Shown piece after piece: positions 6,339-13,042 of a stretch of DNA of 13,077 nucleotides. Under the pieces are notes generated by a model, which saw only the letters and a program-made list of their open reading frames with translations, was not told the origin of the DNA and did no database searches. Source of the stretch: an uncultured Prevotella sp. GTDB taxonomy: Bacteria; Bacteroidota; Bacteroidia; Bacteroidales; Bacteroidaceae. Both the position numbers and the translations under genes were made by a program. The stretch spans positions 1 through 13,077 of the forward strand of contig CABUHE010000037.1 of assembly GCA_902491375.1 (NCBI GenBank), given 5' to 3'. The number at the start of each line of letters is the position of its first letter. Position 1 is the first letter of the stretch.

Positions 6339-7676
6339 ATGGAAGTCGAAAAAATCATGCAAGCCTTGGAGCAAAAGCATCCGGGAGAATCAGAGTACTT
6401 ACAGGCAGTAAGGGAAGTTTTGCTGTCGATTAAAGATGTCTACAACCAGCATCCTGAGTTTGAAAAGGCAAAACTTATCGAGCGTCTTGTTGAGCCGGAG
6501 CGTATCATCACATTCCGCGTTCCTTGGGTTGACGATAACGGTGAAGTACAGGTTAACATCGGTTATCGCGTACAGTTCAACAGCGCTATCGGCCCGTACA
6601 AAGGCGGTTTGCGTTTCCATGCATCAGTAAACCTCTCAATTCTGAAGTTCCTTGGATTTGAGCAGACATTCAAGAACGCACTTACAACATTGCCTATGGG
6701 TGGCGGTAAGGGTGGTTCAGACTTCTCTCCACGCGGAAAGAGCGATGCTGAAATCATGCGTTTCTGCCAGGCTTTCATGACAGAATTATATCGTCACATC
6801 GGTCCGGACGAGGATGTTCCCGCTGGAGATATCGGTGTCGGCACACGTGAAATCGGCTACTTGTTCGGTATGTACAAGAAGCTTACTCACAAATGGGGTG
6901 GCGTCCTCACAGGCAAAGGCCTTGAATGGGGCGGCTCTAAGATTCGTCCTGAAGCAACAGGCTTCGGCGCTCTCTATTTCGTTAACCAGATGCTGCAGAC
7001 CCACGGATATGACATCAAGGGCAAGACTGTTGCAATCAGCGGCTTCGGTAACGTTGCTTGGGGTGCTGCTACAAAGGCGACTCAGCTCGGTGCGAAGGTC
7101 ATCACAATCTCTGGTCCTGACGGCTACATCTACGATCCGGACGGAATCAGCGGCGAAAAGATCGACTATATGCTTGAACTTCGTGCAAGCGGCAATGACG
7201 TTTGCCAGCCTTATGCAGACAAATTCCCTGGCTCTAAGTTTATCGCAGGCAAGAAGCCATGGGAAGTTAAGTGCGACATCGCTCTTCCTTGCGCAACACA
7301 GAACGAAGTCAGCGGCGAAGATGCAGACATGCTTCTGGCTAACAAACCGATTTGCGTAGCTGAGGTTTCTAACATGGGTTGCACTGAAGAGGCAGTTCAG
7401 AAGTTCATCGCTGCTAAGCAACTCTTCGCTCCTGGCAAGGCTGTTAACGCCGGTGGTGTAGCTACTTCTGGCCTTGAAATGACACAGAACGCTATCCGTC
7501 TGAGCTGGAGTGAGGCTGAAGTGGACGAAAAACTCCATCAGATTATGCATAATATCCACGAGCAGTGCGTTAAATACGGACGTGAAAGCGCTGACTATGT
7601 GGACTACGTCAAGGGCGCAAACATCGCCGGCTTCATGAAGGTTGCCAATGCGATGATGGCTCAAGGCATAGTATAA
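6339..7676 (+). CDS. gdhA: Glutamate dehydrogenase, hexameric ~50 kDa type
   Basis: A 445-residue cytosolic enzyme interconverting 2-oxoglutarate plus ammonia and glutamate. Substrate-domain motifs are KGGLRFH (88-94) and PMGGGKGG (119-126) with the catalytic lysine region, and PAGDIGVG (161-168) with catalytic D164. The Rossmann domain has ISGFGNVAWG (233-242), and NAGGVATSG (370-378) closes the active site. The length matches the small hexameric class. Coenzyme-site residues F236 (GFGN), P260 and D261 (SGPDG) correspond to F238, P262 and D263, known to set NAD preference in Clostridium symbiosum GDH, so NAD(H) use is predicted although homologues are often labelled NADP-specific; Bacteroides species are known to carry an NADH-dependent enzyme as well. 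The gene symbol is used at family level. Preceded by a consensus promoter and followed after 15 bases by the RlpA-like gene. Confidence 0.95.
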   Translation: MEVEKIMQALEQKHPGESEYLQAVREVLLSIKDVYNQHPEFEKAKLIERLVEPERIITFRVPWVDDNGEVQVNIGYRVQFNSAIGPYKGGLRFHASVNLSILKFLGFEQTFKNALTTLPMGGGKGGSDFSPRGKSDAEIMRFCQAFMTELYRHIGPDEDVPAGDIGVGTREIGYLFGMYKKLTHKWGGVLTGKGLEWGGSKIRPEATGFGALYFVNQMLQTHGYDIKGKTVAISGFGNVAWGAATKATQLGAKVITISGPDGYIYDPDGISGEKIDYMLELRASGNDVCQPYADKFPGSKFIAGKKPWEVKCDIALPCATQNEVSGEDADMLLANKPICVAEVSNMGCTEEAVQKFIAAKQLFAPGKAVNAGGVATSGLEMTQNAIRLSWSEAEVDEKLHQIMHNIHEQCVKYGRESADYVDYVKGANIAGFMKVANAMMAQGIV

Positions 7677-7691
7677 ACATAAATAAGAATA

Positions 7692-8231
7692 GTGATTAGC
7701 AGAATATTTCTAATAATTCTTTTCATACTGACTGGCTGTACCTTCCTCCCCGCACAGGAGAAAGGTATGGCCAGTTATTATTCTAACCGACTGCATGGCA
7801 GACGGATGAGCGACGGTACAAAATACCACAAAGACAGTCTGACTTGTGCTCATAAGAGCTATGAGTTGGGTACCATGCTGAAGGTTACAAACATCAAGAA
7901 CGGTAAAAGCGTTGTTGTCAGAGTGGCAGACAGATGCCGAGGCAGAAGAATCATTGACCTTTCATATGCAGCTGCAAAAGAAATCGGTATAATCTCATCA
8001 GGAGTTGCAATGGTAAGAGTTGAGAAATATGAAGAAGACAGAGGCATTCCCTTCAAAAGAGAAGATAATATTAACCTGCCGGAACTTGACTATGAGATAA
8101 CAGAAAAAGACAATACATACACACCTGCATGGCAGAAGGACGACACAGAGAACGGCAAAAATAATTCAATGAATGAGAAAAGCAGCCGGAACAAAGCACA
8201 TAAGAGCACAAAAAGTAAGAAGAAAAAATAA
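7692..8231 (+). CDS. rlpA: RlpA-like septal ring lytic transglycosylase family protein
   Basis: A 179-residue exported protein. The start is GTG at 7692, 15 bases after the gdh stop; the next in-frame Met (residue 26) would remove the signal peptide. The hydrophobic segment is 5-15, and export could end at a lipobox (LTGC, C16) or at a signal peptidase I site after LPAQ (about 22). The double-psi beta-barrel spans about 25-112: GMASYYSNRLHGRRMSDGT (25-43), LTCAH (50-54), LGTMLKVTN (59-67) and VVVRVADRCRGRRIIDLS (74-91). Family enzymes cleave glycan strands lacking peptides. H54 and D80 match residues implicated in Pseudomonas RlpA, but the usual Glu after the SG/DG motif is T43, so activity may be weak or altered. 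There is no SPOR domain; residues 120-179 are a charged, Lys/Asn/Ser-rich tail ending in KSKKKK. Probably cotranscribed with gdh, since no promoter fits the gap. Confidence 0.85.
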   Translation: MISRIFLIILFILTGCTFLPAQEKGMASYYSNRLHGRRMSDGTKYHKDSLTCAHKSYELGTMLKVTNIKNGKSVVVRVADRCRGRRIIDLSYAAAKEIGIISSGVAMVRVEKYEEDRGIPFKREDNINLPELDYEITEKDNTYTPAWQKDDTENGKNNSMNEKSSRNKAHKSTKSKKKK

Positions 8232-8465
8232 CCATCTTACATATATGGACGTGAAATAAGACGACAAAATTACAACCTTGTTTCGTCAATTTATTAAATA
8301 TAAGAGTTAATTCTTTCCGATACAATTAATTTAATACTGACAAAATTTAAAGCTGTATTATAAACTTTTGATACCATACACAATCATAATTTCTTCCTTC
8401 TTACCTGCAAGACAATAGCATGACGGTTTCAACTTATTATAAGTTTATGAACATACTTACGGTAA

Positions 8466-8560
8466 ATTACATATAAAATAGATTCTTATAACATATAAAA
8501 AAAGGTTAATATTACAATGTAATACGCACGTTATAAGAATATTACATACAAAATTTGTAT
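8466..8560. repeat. Inverted repeat flanked by direct repeats
   Basis: ATTCTTATAAC (8482-8492) and GTTATAAGAAT (8530-8540) are perfect 11-base inverted arms 37 bases apart. They are flanked by 14-base direct repeats differing at one base, ATTACATATAAAAT (8466-8479) and ATTACATACAAAAT (8541-8554). The right repeat overlaps a further palindrome, ATACAAA-A-TTTGTAT (8546-8560). The arrangement resembles a small non-autonomous element or a multi-site binding region. Strong A/T bias raises the chance of coincidence. Confidence 0.45.
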
Positions 8561-8673
8561 TCAATATCAACACCTTATTAAAATTCTGTCAAGTTACTAT
8601 TATATAAAGACTGACGACCATTCTATTGATCAGACAATACCACGAAAAGCACATCTAAACAAGAACATAAATA

Positions 8674-8756
8674 TAAAAGGCCATCTTTTACATTGTAAAA
8701 GAGCATATATCGGGACATAAAAGAGCATAAATGAGCAAGCAAAAGATGCCCTTTTA
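8674..8756. repeat. Palindromic intergenic repeat, copy 2 (degenerate)
   Basis: TAAAAGGCCATCTTTT (8674-8689) pairs, with one mismatch, with AAAAGATGCCCTTTTA (8740-8755). Between them lie two more partial units, GTAAAAGAGCAT (8695-8706) and ATAAAAGAGCAT (8717-8728). The right end (AAAGATGCCCTTTTACAAC) is identical to that of the copy ending near 4488. Units of the form AAAAGRGCATCTTTT in both orientations make up most of the element. Confidence 0.7.
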
Positions 8757-8862
8757 CAACTTTATATTTTATCAGTTAATTCTAAAATTATACTAATATA
8801 TTCAATCATTTAGCTCTTAATAGTTAAATAAATAGATATTTTAGCTTATTACTTAATATTTA

Positions 8863-8894
8863 TTTGGTTTATATTATAAACCATTTTATATTTG
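8863..8894 (+). promoter_or_regulatory. Promoter of the envelope operon with a palindromic operator in its spacer
   Basis: TTTG (8863-8866), 20-base spacer, TATATTTG (8887-8894): a strong match to the Bacteroidetes consensus. The spacer is nearly filled by a 17-base perfect inverted repeat, GGTTTATA-T-TATAAACC (8866-8882). A dimer bound there would block RNA polymerase, so it is a good operator candidate, plausibly for the winged-helix regulator encoded at 10756. The roughly 95-base leader contains another perfect palindrome, AAGTTGCAACTT (8920-8931). Confidence 0.75.
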
Positions 8895-8994
8895 CATTGT
8901 TCCCAAATACCAATATGTCAAGTTGCAACTTCATGGTAATAGGAATGAAGATAAGACAGTCTAAGAAGTTACTAACCTCTAAAAACTTATAATT

Positions 8995-9387
8995 ATGAAA
9001 AAGACAATAATAACCACTGTATTGTTGCAAGCTGCCCTTCTATTATCTGCAACAGTCTCAGCGCAACAAGAAATGAAACTCACTGTCAACAACATTCCAA
9101 ATGACAAGGGAACAATTCTCATCGCAACAAAAAGCGGACAATGGGCAAAAGTAAAAGCCAAGAAAGGCAAAATTGAAACCATAATACGCAATGTGCCTGA
9201 AGGGAAAGGCACGATATACGTATTTCATGACGAAAACAACAACAAGGAACTAGACAAGAATAACAACATTCCAATAGAGTATTGTGCTTTCAGCGATTAC
9301 GATATAAGTGAAAAGAACAACTGTGTCAGCATTAATCTTATATATGTCCCCGACATAATAAAAGAAAAACAAGAAGAAGCAAAATGA
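8995..9387 (+). CDS. Secreted DUF2141-like protein
   Basis: A 130-residue exported protein. The signal peptide is 1-23 (MKK, hydrophobic 5-20, VSA before QQ). The mature part is a small beta-rich domain: a strand and turn near 27-45 (MKLTVNNIPNDKGTILIA), NVPEGKGTIYVFHDENNN (66-83), then KELDKNNNIPIEYCAFSD (84-101). The pattern of Pro-Gly turn, Tyr/Phe strand, HDxNxNxxLD and IPxE followed by FS matches DUF2141 (PF09912), a periplasmic or secreted family of unknown function. The Asp/Asn-rich loop could bind a metal, which is inference. The C-terminus is Lys/Glu-rich. It is the first gene after the promoter at 8863, and the 92-base gap to the next gene contains no promoter that I can see. Confidence 0.75.
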   Translation: MKKTIITTVLLQAALLLSATVSAQQEMKLTVNNIPNDKGTILIATKSGQWAKVKAKKGKIETIIRNVPEGKGTIYVFHDENNNKELDKNNNIPIEYCAFSDYDISEKNNCVSINLIYVPDIIKEKQEEAK

Positions 9388-9479
9388 TTGATGACAAATC
9401 TGAATACATCCACCAGGCACAATGCACATGCATGTAGAATAAGTTACAGATTATCAAATAGATTAAAATTATAACCAAT

Positions 9480-10079
9480 ATGGAAAACAACGAGAAACTA
9501 TCGGCAGAACAAAGTCTCAAGATTATAAAAGACGCAATAGAGCAAAGCCGTAACGAAATAATGCAAGACGCAGGCATGCCAATGGTGTTCTGGGGCACAC
9601 TTACATGCGTGACATCAATCATTGTATGGTTTCTTTGGATAAAAACAGACAATCCTTCATGGAATGTTCTTTGGTTTTTAATGGCCATTACTGGCTGGTC
9701 TGTTACGGCTGTGAAAATGAAAAAGCACAGGGAAAGACCTTCAAACTTCTTCAGTAAAGCACTCGGTACGTCGTGGATGTCGTTCGGTCTGTTTGCAATA
9801 ATAACAGCAATAGTCGGAACAATCTCACTAAACAGTTCCGATTATGCAAGCAAACTGCCGATAACGGCAGTCCTTATACTCCTTCTCGGACTTACAGGCA
9901 TGATTACAGGAATTCTGCTTCGCAACAAGTTAACAATCATATTAGCGATAATATCCTTAATTCCTGCAAACTTGGCACTTATGTATCCAGGACCATACGA
10001 AGCCATTGCAATATGTGCGACTTCACTGTTCATGCTGGTAATACCTGGGATTGTCATCAACAGAAAATACAGAAAATAA
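9480..10079 (+). CDS. Six-helix inner-membrane protein, paralogue A
   Basis: A 199-residue membrane protein that I cannot name. An amphipathic N-terminal segment (MENNEKLSAEQSLKIIKDAIEQSR, 1-24) is followed by about six hydrophobic helices near 36-54, 64-80, 98-117, 127-146, 150-168 and 173-193, with a basic loop (KMKKHRER, about 79-86) and a basic C-terminus (NRKYRK). It shares the N-terminal motif and overall layout with the next gene; matching points include WN-LW before helix 2 and LPITA at the start of helix 4. The ATG at 9480 is fixed by that conserved N-terminus. Most likely part of a four-gene operon with a secreted protein and a winged-helix regulator. It could be a sensor, a permease-like protein or a modulator of the regulator; no transport or catalytic motif is visible. 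Confidence 0.8.
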   Translation: MENNEKLSAEQSLKIIKDAIEQSRNEIMQDAGMPMVFWGTLTCVTSIIVWFLWIKTDNPSWNVLWFLMAITGWSVTAVKMKKHRERPSNFFSKALGTSWMSFGLFAIITAIVGTISLNSSDYASKLPITAVLILLLGLTGMITGILLRNKLTIILAIISLIPANLALMYPGPYEAIAICATSLFMLVIPGIVINRKYRK

Positions 10080-10087
10080 TAATGGAT

Positions 10088-10735
10088 ATGGAAAACAACG
10101 AGAAAATTTCAGCCGAACAAAGCCTCAAAATTATAAGTGAAACCATAGAGCAAAGCCGTAAAGACATGACACGCAGCAGTGTAAAGCCACTGCTTATGTG
10201 GGGAATACTCATTTGTTTCACCGCAACCGTAATCGGCATACTGTGGAATTTTACAGGCTCTTACTACTGGAACTTCATGTGGTTGGTTATGATTTTCGGC
10301 GGATTGATTGCCAACAGAAAGATCACCAAGAACGAAAACATAGCCGGAACACCAAAAAGCTTCGTGAATGATGTAGTGAAAAACATCTGGAAAGCATTCG
10401 CTGTAATCATTTTCATAGTAATGCTTGCCGGCCCAATTTCAATATTAGACGGTAACACACCGGCTCACGAACTGCCAATAACGGCAACAATTATAATCTG
10501 CATCAGCCTTGCAGCATTTATGACAGGATTAGTTCTGAAAAGCAATACCCTAACAATAGGCATATGCGCAGGCGCATACAGCAGCATAAACGCAGCTCTT
10601 GAAAATGAAGGCCCTGCCGAGATGGTGGCCGTATTCATGGCCGGACTGATTATGATGGTTTTGCCTGCTCTGATAATTTTGTACAGAATGAAACATGACG
10701 CAAGCAATAAAACTAAAACTGAAAAGTACGAGTAA
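10088..10735 (+). CDS. Six-helix inner-membrane protein, paralogue B
   Basis: A 215-residue paralogue of the preceding protein. The open frame extends upstream to 9773, but only through the other gene in a different frame. The start is placed at 10088 because MENNEKISAEQSLKII then aligns with the start of paralogue A; an ATG two codons earlier (10082) is also possible and lies two bases after the upstream stop. The N-terminus (1-25) is strongly conserved with A, while the membrane part has diverged. Hydrophobic helices lie near 34-53, 61-76, 102-120, 130-149, 154-171 and 177-198. GLVLKSNTLTIGI (147-159) parallels GILLRNKLTIIL in A. The C-terminal tail (HDASNKTKTEKYE) is longer and charged. 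Tight spacing on both sides indicates translation from one message. Function unknown. Confidence 0.8.
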   Translation: MENNEKISAEQSLKIISETIEQSRKDMTRSSVKPLLMWGILICFTATVIGILWNFTGSYYWNFMWLVMIFGGLIANRKITKNENIAGTPKSFVNDVVKNIWKAFAVIIFIVMLAGPISILDGNTPAHELPITATIIICISLAAFMTGLVLKSNTLTIGICAGAYSSINAALENEGPAEMVAVFMAGLIMMVLPALIILYRMKHDASNKTKTEKYE

Positions 10736-10755
10736 AACGAGAACTGAAGACAAAT

Positions 10756-11043
10756 ATGTTTAAACCGTTAGACCCATTGCTGCACAGCGAACTGCGACTG
10801 GCTGTCATGTCGCTGCTCATCAGTGTAGACGAAGCAGACTTCATTTACCTTAAAGAGCAGACTAAAGCAACTGCCGGGAACCTTAGCGTGCAGCTTGACA
10901 AGCTAAACAAAGCAGGATATATAGAAATAAAAAAGGAGTTTTTAGGCAAAAAGCCTCACACCACATGCCACATAACAGAAAAAGGGATAAATGCTTTTGA
11001 GGAATATGTAGAAGCTCTGAAAAGCTATATCTCACCCCAATAA
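10756..11043 (+). CDS. Small winged-helix transcriptional regulator (HTH_34 type)
   Basis: A 95-residue cytosolic protein that is almost entirely a winged helix-turn-helix: LHSELRLAVMSLLIS (9-23) as the first helix, then a helix through FIYLKEQTKAT (29-39), the recognition helix TAGNLSVQLDKLNKAGYI (39-56), and a wing around KKEFLGKKPHTTCHITEKG (59-77), ending in a helix that probably dimerises (FEEYVEALKSYI). This matches the winged-helix family PF13601, short regulators related to the MarR/ArsR/PadR groups. No ligand or metal domain is present. It starts 20 bases after paralogue B and closes the operon, so control of that operon is the simplest hypothesis, perhaps through the palindrome at 8866-8882. 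Confidence 0.87.
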   Translation: MFKPLDPLLHSELRLAVMSLLISVDEADFIYLKEQTKATAGNLSVQLDKLNKAGYIEIKKEFLGKKPHTTCHITEKGINAFEEYVEALKSYISPQ

Positions 11044-11135
11044 GAATAACAGTCAGATTTCCTTATACAGGAAAAGCATAAAATCCGTAAAGCAACTATA
11101 TAAACATAGCACAGCAACACACTGCTGACACAAAT

Positions 11136-11167
11136 AAAAAAGGGAGCCAAATAAGAAACGGCTCCCT
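11136..11167 (-). terminator. Terminator of the ilvA-ridA unit, probably shared with the convergent operon
   Basis: AGGGAGCC (11141-11148) pairs perfectly with GGCTCCCT (11160-11167) around an 11-base loop. On the minus strand it is followed by a run of T (positions 11140 to 11136, then TTG), a strong terminator 23 bases past the ridA stop. In the plus direction the stem is followed by ATAATTTT, so it probably also stops the operon ending at 11043. Confidence 0.85.
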
Positions 11168-11189
11168 ATAATTTTATGTATCAACAACA

Positions 11190-11570
11190 TTATTTCTCCA
11201 ATGTCGCAACAACCTCTACTTCAACGAGTGCGCCTTTAGGCAGAGTCTTGACAGCAACTGCTGAACGTGCGGGGAACGGCTCTTTGAAGAATGTTGCATA
11301 AACCTCGTTCATTGCACCGAAGTTATCCATGTCTGAAAGGAACACAGTTGTCTTAACAACATGGCTCAAGTCGATACCAGCCTCAGCCAGAACGTTTGTA
11401 ACGTTGGTTAATGACTGACGTGTCTGCTCCTTGATTCCACCTTCTACGAACTCACCTGTTGCAGGGTCGATTGGCACCTGTCCTGATGCGAACACGAATC
11501 CGCCGGCTACTATTGCCTGGCTGTAAGGGCCTAAAGCCTTAGGCGCTTTGTCTGAATGTAATGCTTTCAT
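11190..11570 (-). CDS. ridA: RidA family 2-iminobutanoate/2-iminopropanoate deaminase
   Basis: A 126-residue cytosolic protein of the RidA (YjgF/YER057c/UK114) family, trimeric in characterised members. It hydrolyses reactive enamine/imine intermediates released by PLP-dependent dehydratases to 2-keto acids and ammonia. Signature features are GPYSQA (14-19), FASGQVPID (27-35), VVKTTVFLSDM (71-81) and FPARSAVAVKTLPKGALVEVEVVA (99-122). R102 and E117 correspond to E. coli R105 and E120, which are essential for deaminase activity, so this is the active RidA subfamily. Full length with no extension. It lies 49 bases downstream of the threonine ammonia-lyase gene with no promoter in between, so the enzyme making the reactive intermediate and the enzyme clearing it are probably cotranscribed. 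Confidence 0.93.
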   Translation of the reverse strand: MKALHSDKAPKALGPYSQAIVAGGFVFASGQVPIDPATGEFVEGGIKEQTRQSLTNVTNVLAEAGIDLSHVVKTTVFLSDMDNFGAMNEVYATFFKEPFPARSAVAVKTLPKGALVEVEVVATLEK

Positions 11571-11619
11571 TTTACTCTATTTTTAGTTTAATGTTTTATA
11601 TCTGATTAATAAAACTGAA

Positions 11620-12813
11620 TTATTGCAGTTTAAAACCTTTCTTAGCAAGGCCTTCCTTGATAGCCTCGACATGCTCGTGGTTACGGGTTTCGAGCTTAAC
11701 TTTCAGCTCACAAGTGTTTACATTATGGCTGTAAACGCCACGCTCATGATGAACGCTGAGCACGTTGGCACCAAGAGTTGCAAGCACTTCGATAACCTCA
11801 AGCAGCTGTCCCGGTTTATCGGCAAGCTCCATTGTCAGCGTGCATATACGTCCGCCCTTATCGAGTCCGCGGTTTATTACACGGTTTAAGATATTGACAT
11901 CAATGTTACCACCGCTGACAAGACAAATCGTCTTCTTGCCTTTAATCGGCACTTTATTGAACATTGCGGCAGCGACACTAACCGCACCGGCGCCTTCAGC
12001 AATCATCTTCTCCTCTTCCATGAGGCGGAGTATTGCGGCACATATTTCATCCTCGCTTACAAGAGCTATGTCGTCAACATACTTTGAACATATTTCATAA
12101 GTCAGATCTCCTGGTGTCTTAACCGCGATACCATCTGCGACGGTTGACACGCTGGTAAGAGTCTCAGGATGATGGTCGCGTATGCTCTCATACATACTCG
12201 GCGCTCCGGCAGCCTGAACACCATAGACCTTTACGCTTGGTTTAAGCGACTTGATAGCGAAAGCTACACCGCTGATAAGTCCGCCACCGCCAATCGGTAC
12301 GACAACAGCCTCAACATCAGCCAGCTCATCAAGAAGTTCAAGACCTATTGTGCCCTGTCCTGCTATGACATGGTCGTCATTAAACGGATGGATAAACGTA
12401 TATCCATGCTCATCGCGGAGCTGAAGCGCACGCTGATATGCGTCGTCATAAACACCAGGTACAAGGCATATTTCAGCTCCAAGACGGCGTGTAGCCTCAA
12501 CCTTACTTATCGGCGCGCCTTCCGGCAGACAGATAAGCGACTTTATTCCGTGGCTTGTAGCACCGAGCGCAACGCCCTGTGCATGGTTGCCGGCAGAACA
12601 TGCTATGACGCCATGCTTCTTCTCTTCATCGCTGAGTTGAGATATTTTATAATAAGCTCCACGCACTTTGAAAGAGCCGGTAATCTGAAGGTTCTCAGGT
12701 TTAAGGTAAATATCACTCTCCGGGTTCAGCTTTGGCGCATGAACAAGGTCGGTACGCCTAAGTATTTTACTAAGCACGTAACGAGCTTTGTAAAGATCAT
12801 CTAAATTAAGCAT
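11620..12813 (-). CDS. ilvA: Threonine ammonia-lyase, medium form with one C-terminal ACT domain
   Basis: A 397-residue fold-type II PLP enzyme converting threonine (and often serine) to 2-oxobutanoate (or pyruvate) and ammonia, the first step toward isoleucine. Cofactor motifs are GSFKVRGA (46-53) with Schiff-base K49, SAGNHAQG (73-80), the phosphate-binding GGGGL (175-179) and SGGNID (300-305). Residues 322-397 form a single ACT domain (TLTMELADKPGQLLEV at its start), the usual site for amino-acid effector binding. E. coli TdcB (about 329) has no ACT domain and E. coli IlvA (about 514) has two, so this is the medium form common in Bacteroidetes and Firmicutes. Allosteric feedback by isoleucine or valine is likely but not provable here. 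The ATG at 12813 follows a short leader. First gene of a two-gene unit with ridA. Confidence 0.93.
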   Translation of the reverse strand: MLNLDDLYKARYVLSKILRRTDLVHAPKLNPESDIYLKPENLQITGSFKVRGAYYKISQLSDEEKKHGVIACSAGNHAQGVALGATSHGIKSLICLPEGAPISKVEATRRLGAEICLVPGVYDDAYQRALQLRDEHGYTFIHPFNDDHVIAGQGTIGLELLDELADVEAVVVPIGGGGLISGVAFAIKSLKPSVKVYGVQAAGAPSMYESIRDHHPETLTSVSTVADGIAVKTPGDLTYEICSKYVDDIALVSEDEICAAILRLMEEEKMIAEGAGAVSVAAAMFNKVPIKGKKTICLVSGGNIDVNILNRVINRGLDKGGRICTLTMELADKPGQLLEVIEVLATLGANVLSVHHERGVYSHNVNTCELKVKLETRNHEHVEAIKEGLAKKGFKLQ

Positions 12814-12841
12814 ATTTTTCGTTTTATCAGAATTCGGTATG

Positions 12842-12849
12842 CAAATTTA
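12842..12849 (-). promoter_or_regulatory. Candidate -7 box of the ilvA-ridA unit
   Basis: On the minus strand this reads TAAATTTG, an exact TAnnTTTG match, giving a leader of about 20-25 bases before the start at 12813. No TTTG is found at the expected -33 distance, so another factor may assist or the -33 element may be degenerate. Confidence 0.5.
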
Positions 12850-13042
12850 GGCAAAATATCCGACACTTGTATCTGACTTTACCAAGAATTTTGCATTAAA
12901 ATACAATAAAATAAACTGCCGGCTGCGCCTTTTTCTTTCAGCTTCCGACCGCTCCTGGTTTCACAATAATATCCTTTGGGCTGAAAAAAGAAACTGAACG
13001 ATGTTCATGTTTACCGTCAGTCTTGACTTAATACAGAAATAC

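Larger units (their letters stand above)
8232..8994. other. 763-base AT-rich noncoding region
   Basis: No credible coding sequence on either strand. It contains a weak hairpin after the rlpA-like gene (GACGACAA at 8260-8267 with TTG and TCGTC at 8278-8287), which may act as a terminator but lacks a good T-tract. Several short A/T-rich inverted repeats lie between 8431 and 8560, the second copy of the intergenic repeat at 8674-8756, and the promoter of the downstream operon at 8863-8894. I could not recognise an RNA gene. Confidence 0.6.

Noticed and set aside
6786..7664. A 292-codon open frame antisense to glutamate dehydrogenase
   Set aside because: Its length comes from the codon bias of the real gene on the other strand; the peptide is Cys/Ser-rich with no family resemblance, and no promoter lies upstream.
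8674..8756. CRISPR-like reading of the repeated AAAAGRGCAT units
   Set aside because: Units are short, degenerate, in both orientations and unevenly spaced, with no unique spacers of constant length and no cas genes.
9388..9479. Possible internal promoter or regulatory palindrome (ACATGCATGT) between the DUF2141-like gene and paralogue A
   Set aside because: No TAnnTTTG box is present, and a 10-base palindrome alone is too short to support a site.
9773..10087. Upstream extension of membrane paralogue B to an ATG at 9773
   Set aside because: The extra 105 codons overlap paralogue A in another frame and read as nonsense; the conserved MENNEK start at 10088 is clearly preferred.
12930..12986. 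TTTCAGC/GCTGAAA inverted repeat upstream of ilvA
   Set aside because: Only 7 paired bases with a 37-base loop and A/T-rich flanks; it could be a terminator remnant from outside the window but is not convincing.
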